DNA from: Exilibacterium sp.
GTDB lineage: Bacteria; Pseudomonadota; Gammaproteobacteria; Pseudomonadales; Cellvibrionaceae
DNA: 64,000 nucleotides
Assembly (NCBI GenBank): GCA_028280195.1
Contig: JANQMH010000063.1
Coordinates: 62,001 to 126,000, forward strand
Direction: 5' to 3'
In this document: piece by piece, positions 17,145-24,655 of the stretch
Position numbering within the stretch: position 1 is the first letter of the stretch
How the letters are laid out: each line of letters begins with the position of its first letter
Translations under genes and position numbers: made by a program
The notes under the pieces: generated by a model
What the model was told of the DNA's origin: nothing
Database searches by the model: none
Seen by the model: only the letters and a program-made list of their open reading frames with translations

Positions 17145-17885
17145 TTACTCGCGCGGCAACTGCGCGAACACACTGTTTATCACGCCGCCGTCGACCACCA
17201 GTTCATGTCCGCTGATATAGCCGGCGGCTGCAGAGTCGAGAAACACAATCGCCTGGGCGATATCGTCGGCCTCGCCGAGGCGCCGCAGCGGCACGCCGTT
17301 GCCTCTGAGCTCGCGCACTTCGGGATTGGCGTAGATCGGCTTGGACATACCTGCATCGATAAAACCCGGCGCCACCGCATTGGCCCGGACACCGCGCGGC
17401 CCCCATTCGATCGCCATCAGCTGGGTCAACGCTGCCAGCGCCGCCTTGCTGGCGCCGTAAACGCCGACCTCGGGCGCGGGGTGCCTGCCATTGACCGAGG
17501 TGATATTGACAATATGGCCGCTGCCGCGGGCCAGCATGCCCTGCGCCGCCTGCCGGGCACAGATACAGCTGCCGAGCAGATTGATATTCAGCACCTGCCG
17601 GTAGTCGTCGACCGACTGCTGCTGCAGTGGCCCGAAGCGCACGATGCCGGCATTGTTGACTAATAGATCCGGTGTCGCCGCAAACGTCTCGAAGGCAGCG
17701 GCAACCGCGTGCTCGTCGGTGACATCGGCCACCAGGGCTACACCGTGTTGCAATCCGGCGGCGCTGGCCGCGACCTGTTCGGCATCGACATCCAACACGC
17801 CGACGCGGTAGCCGGCAACATCCAGTGCCGCGGCGATGGCCGCTCCCAGTCCCTGTCCGGCGCCGGTCACTATTGCCTGTTTCAT
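17145..17885 (-). CDS. SDR-family oxidoreductase
   Basis: This 246-residue classical SDR has IVTGAGQGLGAAIA, the acidic D in VGVLDVDAEQ that favours NAD(H), NNAGIV, INLLGS, catalytic YGASK, ANAVAPGFI and a C-terminal ELVVDGGV. A textbook ribosome site (GGGAGGT, 5 bases before the ATG at 17885) marks the start. The upstream P450 reading frame ends at 17882, overlapping by four bases, so the alcohol made by the P450 could be the substrate of this dehydrogenase. That is an inference from gene order. Confidence 0.92.
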   Translation of the reverse strand: MKQAIVTGAGQGLGAAIAAALDVAGYRVGVLDVDAEQVAASAAGLQHGVALVADVTDEHAVAAAFETFAATPDLLVNNAGIVRFGPLQQQSVDDYRQVLNINLLGSCICARQAAQGMLARGSGHIVNITSVNGRHPAPEVGVYGASKAALAALTQLMAIEWGPRGVRANAVAPGFIDAGMSKPIYANPEVRELRGNGVPLRRLGEADDIAQAIVFLDSAAAGYISGHELVVDGGVINSVFAQLPRE

Positions 17886-19111
17886 CGTTTACCTCCCTCG
17901 AATACAACCGGGTAGCGGCCCCAGTTATTGCGCTCGGTATCGGCGTCCCGCTGCGGTGGATTGTGCGGGTCGGGCACCACACCGTTGTCAAACAGTGTCG
18001 CCAGCAGGCGGGTAAGCGTGCCCAGGTAGTGCCTGTCCCTGTCGACTTCACCGCGGGGCACCGAGCCACCGGCCAGGTCGCGGCCAAAACAGGTGTGTAC
18101 ACCGATGCCAAAGGTCAGCGCATAGGGTGGACAGCGCGATTCCAGCTGCCGGTGGGGGTTGTAAAGATGAGCATCGGCGCCAAAGATGTCGGTATCGGTA
18201 TTGGCCGCCTGCAGATCGACAATCACCTGCCGGCCGGCCTCGACCTCATCGCCCGAGGGCAGTGACAGCGGGCAGGCCGCCGTGCGCCAGGCCACCGGGC
18301 TGGCCGGGTGCAGGCGCAGGCTCTCGTGCACACAGCGCTGTAAAAACAGCGGATCGCGGTCGATACGCTCGCGGTCCTGCGGGTGCCTGTCGCACCAGCG
18401 GCTGATCTCGTGAAAGGCGTGCACCATGGAGTTACCGGTACTGTGAGCGCCGGCCTGTAAGAAAAAACCGATCTCGCGGCGCATCATCGCCTCGGACAAC
18501 TGGGCTTCAGACAACTGGGCTTCGGCATTGTGCTGCAGCAGAATCATCAACACATCGCGCGGCAGGTCGTCCGCGCTGATATCGCCGTTTTGGCAATCCC
18601 GCAGCAGTTGCTCGCGGCGCTGCTTCGAGGGTTGGAAAAACACTTGGTCAAACAGCGCCATCGCCTCCCTGACCTCGGCGCGCACCTCATCTTTATCGCG
18701 GGTGGAGTGAAACAGGGTGGCACCCTCGCTGAACTTCTTGACGATGTCGAGCAGTTGCTCGGTTTCCTGCGCGCTACCGCGGGGCCGGTCGATGCCGGAA
18801 AAGTCGGCGGTCAGATTCATATTCACGCGATAGCCGAAGTCGATCAGATCCATATGGCCGCGCTGGCGATAGGGCGCGATGGCGGCCCTGGCGGTCAAGG
18901 GATATATCTCCTTTTCGTAATAGCGGATAAAATCGCGGCGAAACAATTTGAACTCGATATTGCGCCGCGCAGTGTGCTGCTGCCCGTGCAGTGTCAACAG
19001 CACCCCGTCCATCAAATCCCGGCACTCGCCGTAGAGCGACTGCACCAGGTCTTTGTTGCACAGGGTATCAAAAGCCTGCTGGTATTTACTGATGGTCACT
19101 GCCTTTTTCAT
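17882..19111 (-). CDS. Cytochrome P450 (first of a tandem pair)
   Basis: The product has 409 residues from the ATG at 19111 (a GTG three codons upstream is possible). It carries the K-helix ExxR as ESLR and the haem loop FGIGVHTCFG with the proximal Cys. The I-helix oxygen-activation motif reads AGAHST, with His where most P450s have an acidic residue, as in CYP51-like enzymes. An in-frame 15-bp duplication gives LSEAQLSEA just before the I helix. P450s hydroxylate unactivated C-H bonds; electrons probably come from the ferredoxin encoded at 13876-14211. It is a paralogue of the next gene (shared SKY, SLY, LTLHG, RYYE landmarks) and begins one base after that gene's stop. Confidence 0.93.
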   Translation of the reverse strand: MKKAVTISKYQQAFDTLCNKDLVQSLYGECRDLMDGVLLTLHGQQHTARRNIEFKLFRRDFIRYYEKEIYPLTARAAIAPYRQRGHMDLIDFGYRVNMNLTADFSGIDRPRGSAQETEQLLDIVKKFSEGATLFHSTRDKDEVRAEVREAMALFDQVFFQPSKQRREQLLRDCQNGDISADDLPRDVLMILLQHNAEAQLSEAQLSEAMMRREIGFFLQAGAHSTGNSMVHAFHEISRWCDRHPQDRERIDRDPLFLQRCVHESLRLHPASPVAWRTAACPLSLPSGDEVEAGRQVIVDLQAANTDTDIFGADAHLYNPHRQLESRCPPYALTFGIGVHTCFGRDLAGGSVPRGEVDRDRHYLGTLTRLLATLFDNGVVPDPHNPPQRDADTERNNWGRYPVVFEGGKR

Positions 19112-19112
19112 A

Positions 19113-20327
19113 CTACTCACCGCCCGCCGGGTGCTTGAAACGCACCGGGAAATTTAGCCACAGATCCCGCGTCGACTGCGCGTCCTTCTGCGGAGGCTTA
19201 TCGGCATCGAATTCGATGCCGCGCTGCAATAAGGCGTTGATCACCAGGGCAATGGTGCCGTACTGATGATTCTGCGCATCGATGGCGGCTCCGGGTTTGA
19301 GCATGGTACCGGCCACCAGATTCATCCCCAGGCAGACATGCATACCGCCGCCGAAAGACAAACCGGTGCGGCTAATTCTGGCGGGGCACTGGCGCAGCGG
19401 GTTGAAAACGGCGGCGTCCTCGCCAAAGATCTCGGTATCGCGGTTGGCGCTCTGCAGATCGATCACCACGGCGTCGCCGCAGTGCAGCTGCTCGCCCGAG
19501 GCCAGCACGATATCGGCCTGGGCGGTGCGCCTGGCCTCGGGACTCGACGGGTGCAGGCGCATACTTTCGTGAACGAATTTCTGCAGTAAGGGCAGATCGT
19601 TTAGCAGCTGCTCATCGTGGCCCTGCTGCCAGTGGAGTATTTCATTGACGGCGTGCAGCAGCGTGTGCACCGAGGTATGAGAGCTGGCGAGGTAGAAAAA
19701 AGCCACTTCGCGCAGCACCAGGTCATCGGCCATGGCCAGTTTTTCCGCGTTCAACAGCAGGATGGTGAGGATATCCCGCGGCAATTGTTCCTCGCTTAAC
19801 TCGCCGCGCCGATAGCGCTGCACCAGCTCGCTGCGGCGCTGTCTCGACGGTTCGAAAAAGCGCGTGTTGAATTCAGCCAGGGCCGCGACAATATCCCGCC
19901 TGACCGCGTCGCGGTCGCCGCTAAACTGGCCCAGGGTGGCGGCGTGGCCAAAGCGGTTGAGCAGCTCGTGCAGGGTGTCGGCCTCCTCGACGCTGTAGTT
20001 CTGGCGGTCGATGCCGGCGAATGACAGCGACAGGTGGACCATAATGCGATAGCCGAGATCCTTGAGATCGCAGTGGTCATTTTGCAGAAACTGCCGCAGC
20101 GTGTCGCTCAGCAGGTGTGGAAAAACCTCCGTTTCGTAGTAGCGAAAAAAATTGCGCTGGAACAGCCGGCTCTCGATACTGCGCCGCGTCCGATGCTCTT
20201 CACCGTGCAGGGTGACCAGCACCTTGTCCATCAGCACCGCGCCCTCGTCGTAGAGCGACTGTTTCAAGTGCGCCTGCCGCAGCGCGTCTTCCACCTGCCG
20301 GTATTTACTGACTGTTACCGTGTTCAT
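19113..20327 (-). CDS. Cytochrome P450 (second of a tandem pair)
   Basis: The product has 404 residues from the ATG at 20327, chosen because GAGG lies eight bases upstream and because it aligns with the paralogue's start. It has ESMR in the K helix (residues 254-257), FGGGMHVCLG around Cys332, and ASSHTS in the I helix (214-219), again with His in the acidic position. N-terminal landmarks SKY, QSLY, VTLHGEEH and FRYYETE match the neighbouring P450, showing a tandem duplication followed by strong divergence. The pair may oxidise the same scaffold at different positions or successive intermediates. Electron supply through the operon's ferredoxin is likely. Confidence 0.93.
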   Translation of the reverse strand: MNTVTVSKYRQVEDALRQAHLKQSLYDEGAVLMDKVLVTLHGEEHRTRRSIESRLFQRNFFRYYETEVFPHLLSDTLRQFLQNDHCDLKDLGYRIMVHLSLSFAGIDRQNYSVEEADTLHELLNRFGHAATLGQFSGDRDAVRRDIVAALAEFNTRFFEPSRQRRSELVQRYRRGELSEEQLPRDILTILLLNAEKLAMADDLVLREVAFFYLASSHTSVHTLLHAVNEILHWQQGHDEQLLNDLPLLQKFVHESMRLHPSSPEARRTAQADIVLASGEQLHCGDAVVIDLQSANRDTEIFGEDAAVFNPLRQCPARISRTGLSFGGGMHVCLGMNLVAGTMLKPGAAIDAQNHQYGTIALVINALLQRGIEFDADKPPQKDAQSTRDLWLNFPVRFKHPAGGE

Positions 20328-20335
20328 CGCATTCC

Positions 20336-21697
20336 TCAATCCAGATTTTGTGTCAGGGTTTTGTGGAGAATCTGAGTCGAGAACTGGCCCACCCGCCAGC
20401 CCGGTAAACGCCAGCTTTCGGGCAGCTCTTTCTGCAAATCCACCGGTTTGCCGGCTTTAAACAGGTGGCGGAACTTATCCCGCTGCCCGAGCAGCTCGAG
20501 GTCGCCGGTCGGATCGCCCTCGACCACCAGCACATCGGCCAGATAGCCCGCGGCGATACAGCCGAGCCGCCCCTCCAGGCCCAGGGAGCGCGCCCCGGCC
20601 TGGGTTGCGCAGTGCATCGCCTGCAGCGGCGTCAAACCCAGATGCTCGACAAAAATTTCCATCTCGCGGTAGTGCCAGTCGCCGTAGGGGGTCAGCGAAA
20701 AGCCGCTTTCACTGCCGCAGATCAGCGGCACACCGGCGTCATAGGCGCGGCGAAACATCACCGCACTCTGTGCGATTTCATCGCGGAAGATCTGCCGCAA
20801 TGCGGGGTCGGCGCCGACACGATCGCCGAAATCCGCCAGGTTGGCCTGGAAAGTCAGTGTCGGCACCAGCGGCACCTGCGCGTCCACCACCGCTTGCAGC
20901 GCCTCTTCGTCCATAAAGGTCGCATGCAGAATCATATCCATACCCGCCCTGGCAGCGTCGCGGGTACTGGAGGGGTTGCGGCAGTGGCCGACCACCGGCA
21001 CACCGAGGTTGTGGGCGGTATCGCAGACCAGGCGCAGTTCGTCCAGGGACCAGGCCTGGATTTCACCCTGCTGTTTGCCGCGGGTCGGCAGGCCGCTGAC
21101 ATGCACCTTGATCCAGTCGACTCCGGCTTTGACCTGGCGCCGCACCTCGCGAATCATATCCTCGGGTGTCTCCACAATCACCGCATAGCCGCGCTTGCCA
21201 CTGTCGGGCAACAGGCGCCCGGCGGTGCCACCCACGGAAGTAATCAGCACATTGCCGCCGGTGGCCATGCGCGGTCCCTCTACCACGCCGCCTTCGATGG
21301 CATCGCGCAGATCGATACCGACATCGAAAATACAGTTGGCATCGAAAAAGCTGGTCACCCCGGCGCGCAGCACCTTCTGTGCATTGACCGCGGCCACCAG
21401 GGTGGCCAGACCGGCGCGGCGGTGGAAAAACAGTTCGTCATTGGAAGTGGGCTGGTCGAAACTGATATGGCAGTGACTGTCGATCAGACCGGGCATCAGT
21501 GTACAGCCGCTGGCATCCAGGCTCACCAGGCCGTCGATCTGCTGCGCCTGCTCGCGGGCCGCAGCGCCGACGGCGGCGATCAACTCGCCCTGCAACAGCA
21601 CCGGCATCTCCCTGCTGGCAGCACCGCTGCCATCGAAAACCCGGGCCTTATCGATCAGATAAGCGGGTGCGGCGCTGGAATTATTGACTACAGTCAT
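20336..21697 (-). CDS. Amidohydrolase family protein, imidazolonepropionase/prolidase-like
   Basis: The product has 453 residues from the ATG at 21697. The open frame extends 100 codons further, but that part has no family character and the site AGGAGAAAT upstream of 21697 marks the start. It shows the urease-superfamily pattern: DGSG, LMPGLIDSHCH with HxH at residues 75 and 77, a Lys in IKVHVSG, VVGHCRN, MILHATFM, a GSESGF in the place of the usual GTDxG, then ATQAGARSLGLEGRLGCIAAGYLADVLVVEGDP. Such enzymes hydrolyse amide or lactone-like bonds using one or two metal ions. It appears to be the first gene of the minus-strand operon. Confidence 0.88.
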   Translation of the reverse strand: MTVVNNSSAAPAYLIDKARVFDGSGAASREMPVLLQGELIAAVGAAAREQAQQIDGLVSLDASGCTLMPGLIDSHCHISFDQPTSNDELFFHRRAGLATLVAAVNAQKVLRAGVTSFFDANCIFDVGIDLRDAIEGGVVEGPRMATGGNVLITSVGGTAGRLLPDSGKRGYAVIVETPEDMIREVRRQVKAGVDWIKVHVSGLPTRGKQQGEIQAWSLDELRLVCDTAHNLGVPVVGHCRNPSSTRDAARAGMDMILHATFMDEEALQAVVDAQVPLVPTLTFQANLADFGDRVGADPALRQIFRDEIAQSAVMFRRAYDAGVPLICGSESGFSLTPYGDWHYREMEIFVEHLGLTPLQAMHCATQAGARSLGLEGRLGCIAAGYLADVLVVEGDPTGDLELLGQRDKFRHLFKAGKPVDLQKELPESWRLPGWRVGQFSTQILHKTLTQNLD

Positions 21698-21845
21698 GGC
21701 GGCGATTTCTCCTCGTCTGGTGGGAAAACCACTATACAAAACCGCCCGCGGCCCAACTTGCCTGAAAATGCAGTCTAACTTTTCCGGGGGAGCATCGGCA
21801 CAACGCCGGGCTTGTGTATCCCCCAGCCTTGGATAAGATGCCGCC
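21698..21845. promoter_or_regulatory. Divergent intergenic region
   Basis: These 148 bases separate the minus-strand catabolic operon from the plus-strand Dabb gene and must hold the promoter of at least the former. A TATAGT hexamer read on the minus strand (about 21730-21735) could be a -10 element, but I see no matching -35, which would fit an activator-dependent promoter (for example the AraC-family protein). This is only suggestive. Confidence 0.35.
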
Positions 21846-22136
21846 ATGGCTATACAACATATCGTCTGGATCAAAAACCGGGGCAGCGCCGGCGAGGAGC
21901 AGATGCGGGCCCTGCTCGATCGTATCAAGGCCCTGCAGAAGTCGATTCCCGGGGTGATCAGTATTTCTGCCGGCAGGAACTTCACCGACCGCGCCAACGG
22001 CTATAGCCACGGCGCCATCATCACCCTGATCGACCGCCAGGCGCTGCAAAACTATATCGAGCACCCGCGGCATACCGAAGTGGCTACACAGCTGGGCGCG
22101 AGCTGCGATATTCTGGTGCTGGATTATGAGGTATAG
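21846..22136 (+). CDS. Dabb-family (stress-responsive alpha/beta barrel) protein
   Basis: This 96-residue protein shows the Dabb signature: an N-terminal IQHIVWIK strand, a helix around ALLDRIKALQKSIPGVISISAGRNF, then SHGAIITLIDRQALQNYIEHPRHTEV and a C-terminal DILVLDYEV. Dabb domains form dimeric ferredoxin-like barrels. Members include olivetolic-acid-cyclase-type and muconolactone-isomerase-like enzymes as well as stress proteins. Placed divergently to the catabolic operon, it may act on a pathway intermediate, but no catalytic role can be shown from sequence. Confidence 0.85.
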   Translation: MAIQHIVWIKNRGSAGEEQMRALLDRIKALQKSIPGVISISAGRNFTDRANGYSHGAIITLIDRQALQNYIEHPRHTEVATQLGASCDILVLDYEV

Positions 22137-22287
22137 TGTGTTCGCAGATGGGCAGCCACCGTCCGGCATTACCCGACCGCGCTACAAACAAAACGCTGTT
22201 TCAAAGTCAGCATGCCTGAGTTCCATTTAGCCAAAAGCCGCATAACAACGAGGCCGTCACAATAATAAGCCTGCTTTTATATACATT

Positions 22288-22668
22288 GCACCGACACATC
22301 TCGCCTCGACGGTCGATGGCGGCAGCGGCGCCGTCAGCCTGACCTGGCTGGATCGCGCTCGGGGCGAAACCAGCTATGAAGTTGAACGCTCCAGTGACGG
22401 CGGCAGCACTTACTCCCTGCTGACAACGCTTGCTGCTGACGCTGCGGGATACACCGACACCAGTGCGGCTGTCGGCGCGCAGTATCGCTAACGTGTGCGC
22501 AGCAGCGACAACGGCAGCCATTCGGCTTACTCCAATACTGTCGTAGCCAACCCGGGCGCAGCGCCTCCCGGCAATCCCGAGCCGGCCCCCGCGCCCACAC
22601 CCACGAACTCCGGTTCATCCGCGGGCGGGGGCGGTGCAGCGGGATTGGCTTTTAACAAAATGACATAA
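22288..22668 (+). pseudogene. Remnant of a secreted fibronectin type III domain protein
   Basis: A continuous reading frame from 22288 to a stop at 22666-22668 encodes a recognisable FN3 domain: SLTWLDR, SYEVERSSDGG, GYTDTSAAVGAQYR, then RVRSSDNG and AYSNTVVA. It is interrupted by one in-frame stop at 22489-22491, exactly where FN3 domains have the second Tyr of the YxYRV strand, consistent with a single TAC/TAT to TAA change. A proline-rich linker (PGNPEPAPAPTPTN) and a Gly-rich C-terminus follow, as in secreted modular proteins. No start codon or signal peptide precedes the domain, so the 5' part is gone. Confidence 0.8.
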
Positions 22669-22928
22669 ACAGGCAACTACTAATAATGATGCTACCAGCC
22701 GTCCATCGCTTGGGTCTTATTTCACATGAACTGGCGGCGGGAATTCAGTAAAATAGCGCGACTTATGGACAAGGGACTGCCAGCGGCCGGCCGCTAGCCA
22801 TCGCCGGGCAGTCGCGGCGCCAGTTCCCGGCAGCTGTCGGCTGCCGGTATAAAAACAACACCGGTCGGAGGGCGGCACTGTCTGCCGGTCCCGGGATGAA
22901 ACCTCAGTCAAAGGACGAACTGCGGCTC
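22669..22928. other. Leader region of the LuxR-type regulator
   Basis: This 260-base stretch follows the FN3 remnant. It contains GC-rich dyads around 22787-22850 (CGGCCGGCCG, and CAGCTGTCGGCTG) that could form stems in a leader transcript. No open frame or promoter of convincing quality was found. Confidence 0.35.
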
Positions 22929-23591
22929 ATGTGGAAAGTGATTATTGCTTCAGATACCTGCCTCTATCGCGAAGGACTGTCAATGGCGCTGGGGCGCGAG
23001 GATCACTTCAAGGTCTGCGCCACTGCGGCAAACAAAACAGCTGTACTGAACGGTATTGCCAGCGAGGCCGCCGATGCGCTGCTGGTCGATACAGCCATGC
23101 CCGAGGCCATCGACATCATCAAGACAGTGGCACAGTGCGGCTGCGCCATCAAGGTTATCGCCCTCGGCGTCAACGAGCATCCCGATGCCATTCTCAGCTG
23201 CGCCGAAGCCGGTATTTCCGGCTATGTCAGCCGCGACGGCTCGATAAACCAGCTCATCGACACCATCAACAGCGCCCTGCGCGATGAATTTATCTGCTCA
23301 CCGCGCATCGCCGCCCTGCTGTTACAGCAGGTAAGCGCGCTGTCGGTTCAGCAGGTCGGCGATAACGCCATGCAGAAGTTGACACCGCGCGAGCGCCAGG
23401 TGGTGATACTGGTCAGCGAGGGCCTGTCCAATAAGCAGATTGCCCGGCGTTTAAATATTTCCGTCTCCACCACCAAAAACCATATCCACAATATCCTCAA
23501 CAAACTCGAAGTGCAGCAGCGCTCGGAAATCATGGCCATCAGCTGGCGCAGCGGTGCCCTTAACTCCCAGCGTCCCGCTGAAAGCCTGTGA
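22929..23591 (+). CDS. LuxR/NarL-type response regulator
   Basis: The product has 220 residues from the ATG at 22929 (an in-frame ATG at 22896 would add 11). The N-terminal receiver domain starts WKVIIASDTCLYREGLSMAL and carries the phospho-acceptor Asp in LLVDTAMPEAID. The C-terminal helix-turn-helix is the LuxR signature LTPRERQVVILVSEGLSNKQIARRLNISVSTTKNHIHNIL (landmarks LTPRERQV, SNKQIA, STTKNHI). It would bind DNA as a dimer after phosphorylation. No histidine kinase is nearby. Its place upstream of the pseudo-receiver and the injection-system operon makes it a candidate regulator of that operon. Confidence 0.9.
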   Translation: MWKVIIASDTCLYREGLSMALGREDHFKVCATAANKTAVLNGIASEAADALLVDTAMPEAIDIIKTVAQCGCAIKVIALGVNEHPDAILSCAEAGISGYVSRDGSINQLIDTINSALRDEFICSPRIAALLLQQVSALSVQQVGDNAMQKLTPRERQVVILVSEGLSNKQIARRLNISVSTTKNHIHNILNKLEVQQRSEIMAISWRSGALNSQRPAESL

Positions 23592-23593
23592 CA

Positions 23594-23678
23594 GTGCCGG
23601 CCTAGGAACAAAGAACTAGATCCGAATGGATCTGTCCCGGCACACGGCTGCATTCCTGCTCAACCGGGCCGCAGCCGT
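23594..23678 (+). terminator. Nested stem-loops after the LuxR-type gene
   Basis: The outer stem GTGCCGG (23594-23600) pairs with CCGGCAC (23637-23643) and encloses the hairpin AGATCC-GAAT-GGATCT (23618-23633). A second perfect stem ACGGCTGC (23644-23651) / GCAGCCGT (23671-23678) follows at once. The position directly after the stop suggests transcription termination or 3'-end protection, but no T tract follows. Confidence 0.5.
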
Positions 23679-23800
23679 TTGACCTAACATTCCTGCGCAG
23701 ACACACTGCTGTCCGGGATAAATTACAGAGCTCTTCATTTAGCTTTACTCTGATAGAGCGAAGTGCCTTAGTTGTAGATTAGAGACTTAACTTTAATGAG

Positions 23801-24064
23801 TCATCCCTGCGCAGGCAGGGATCCACCGGGCTGGCGCACCAGAAGCTGACGACGTGACTGACTTCATTTGCAAGCTAGGACTATAAAAAGCACCTATATT
23901 TACAGCGTTATGGCGTGTATAAGCGACTTGGGCACACCGCTTCCCTGGATACCTGCTTTCGCAGGTATGACGAGGGAGGCATTATCCCGGACAGTAGTGT
24001 GCTTTCGCAGGTATGACGGGGGAGGAGTTATCCCGGACAGCAGTATGCGCAGGCAGGTACGACG
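23801..24064. repeat. Extragenic palindromes and a 46-bp tandem repeat
   Basis: A hairpin CCCTGC-GCAG-GCAGGG (23805-23820) and a second, TACCTGC-TTTC-GCAGGTA (23950-23967), belong to the palindrome type seen in many proteobacterial spacers (TCATCCCTGCGNAGGCAGGGATCCA). From 23961 a 46-bp unit is repeated: 23961-24006, 24007-24052 and a partial third copy from 24053. Each unit contains GCAGGTATGACG, GGAGG and TATCCCGGACAG. The region lies between the two receiver-domain genes and has no supported open frame. Confidence 0.8.
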
Positions 24065-24165
24065 CTTTCTGGGTCGAAAATAAACCCCCATCTGAATCCC
24101 ATTACCCATAGCGGCAAAACACAAACCTGCCGATACTCCCGACAGTGCAAAGGGAAGCTAATGCG

Positions 24166-24549
24166 ATGGCTACCACAGTATTGATCGGTGGAACACTGCC
24201 CGGGCTGCTGCGCGATATCGTCTCGCGATTTATCGATTCCAGCGACGATATCGCCGTGCTGCATGCGGATATCGAAGAGGTGAGCGGGTTGACCGAATAT
24301 CTGACCGCCCACGATGTGGATGTGGCCATTGTCGGTTGCGAACCCACCGTTATGGACAGCGTCGGCCGGGAACTGCTGCACTGCCGGCGCCAGCTGTCGG
24401 TAATCGCCGTATCGAGCAGGGGCGACGACAGCACCCTGTTTACCCTGACGCCAACGGCCCAGTCGCTGGGGGAGCTGTCGCCGCAGGCTCTGCTCGATGT
24501 CATTCACGACCATCACCCGAGTGCGGCCGACCCCCATACCAGACACTGA
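24166..24549 (+). CDS. Stand-alone receiver-like protein lacking the phospho-acceptor
   Basis: This 127-residue protein starts at 24166 (AGGGAAG upstream). It follows the beta-alpha pattern of a response-regulator receiver: TTVLIGGTLPGLLRDIVSRFI, a second strand IAVLHADIEEVSGL, then DVDVAIVGCEPT. The last is where the conserved Asp-containing strand (VILDxxMP) should be, but Gly/Cys stand in place of Asp. RQLSVIAVSSRGDD matches the switch Thr/Ser strand. There is no output domain. It lies 107 bases before the sheath gene and downstream of the LuxR-type regulator, so it may be a phosphorylation-independent partner or antagonist. That role is inferred. Confidence 0.65.
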   Translation: MATTVLIGGTLPGLLRDIVSRFIDSSDDIAVLHADIEEVSGLTEYLTAHDVDVAIVGCEPTVMDSVGRELLHCRRQLSVIAVSSRGDDSTLFTLTPTAQSLGELSPQALLDVIHDHHPSAADPHTRH

Positions 24550-24655
24550 GAGCGGAGTATTTGCCAATGGACTGCCCGACAACCCGTTTTGCGCACTCGC
24601 TGCCGGCCGCGAACCGCACCTGTAACCTGTCAGCCTACTTTTTTTGGAGGAAACC

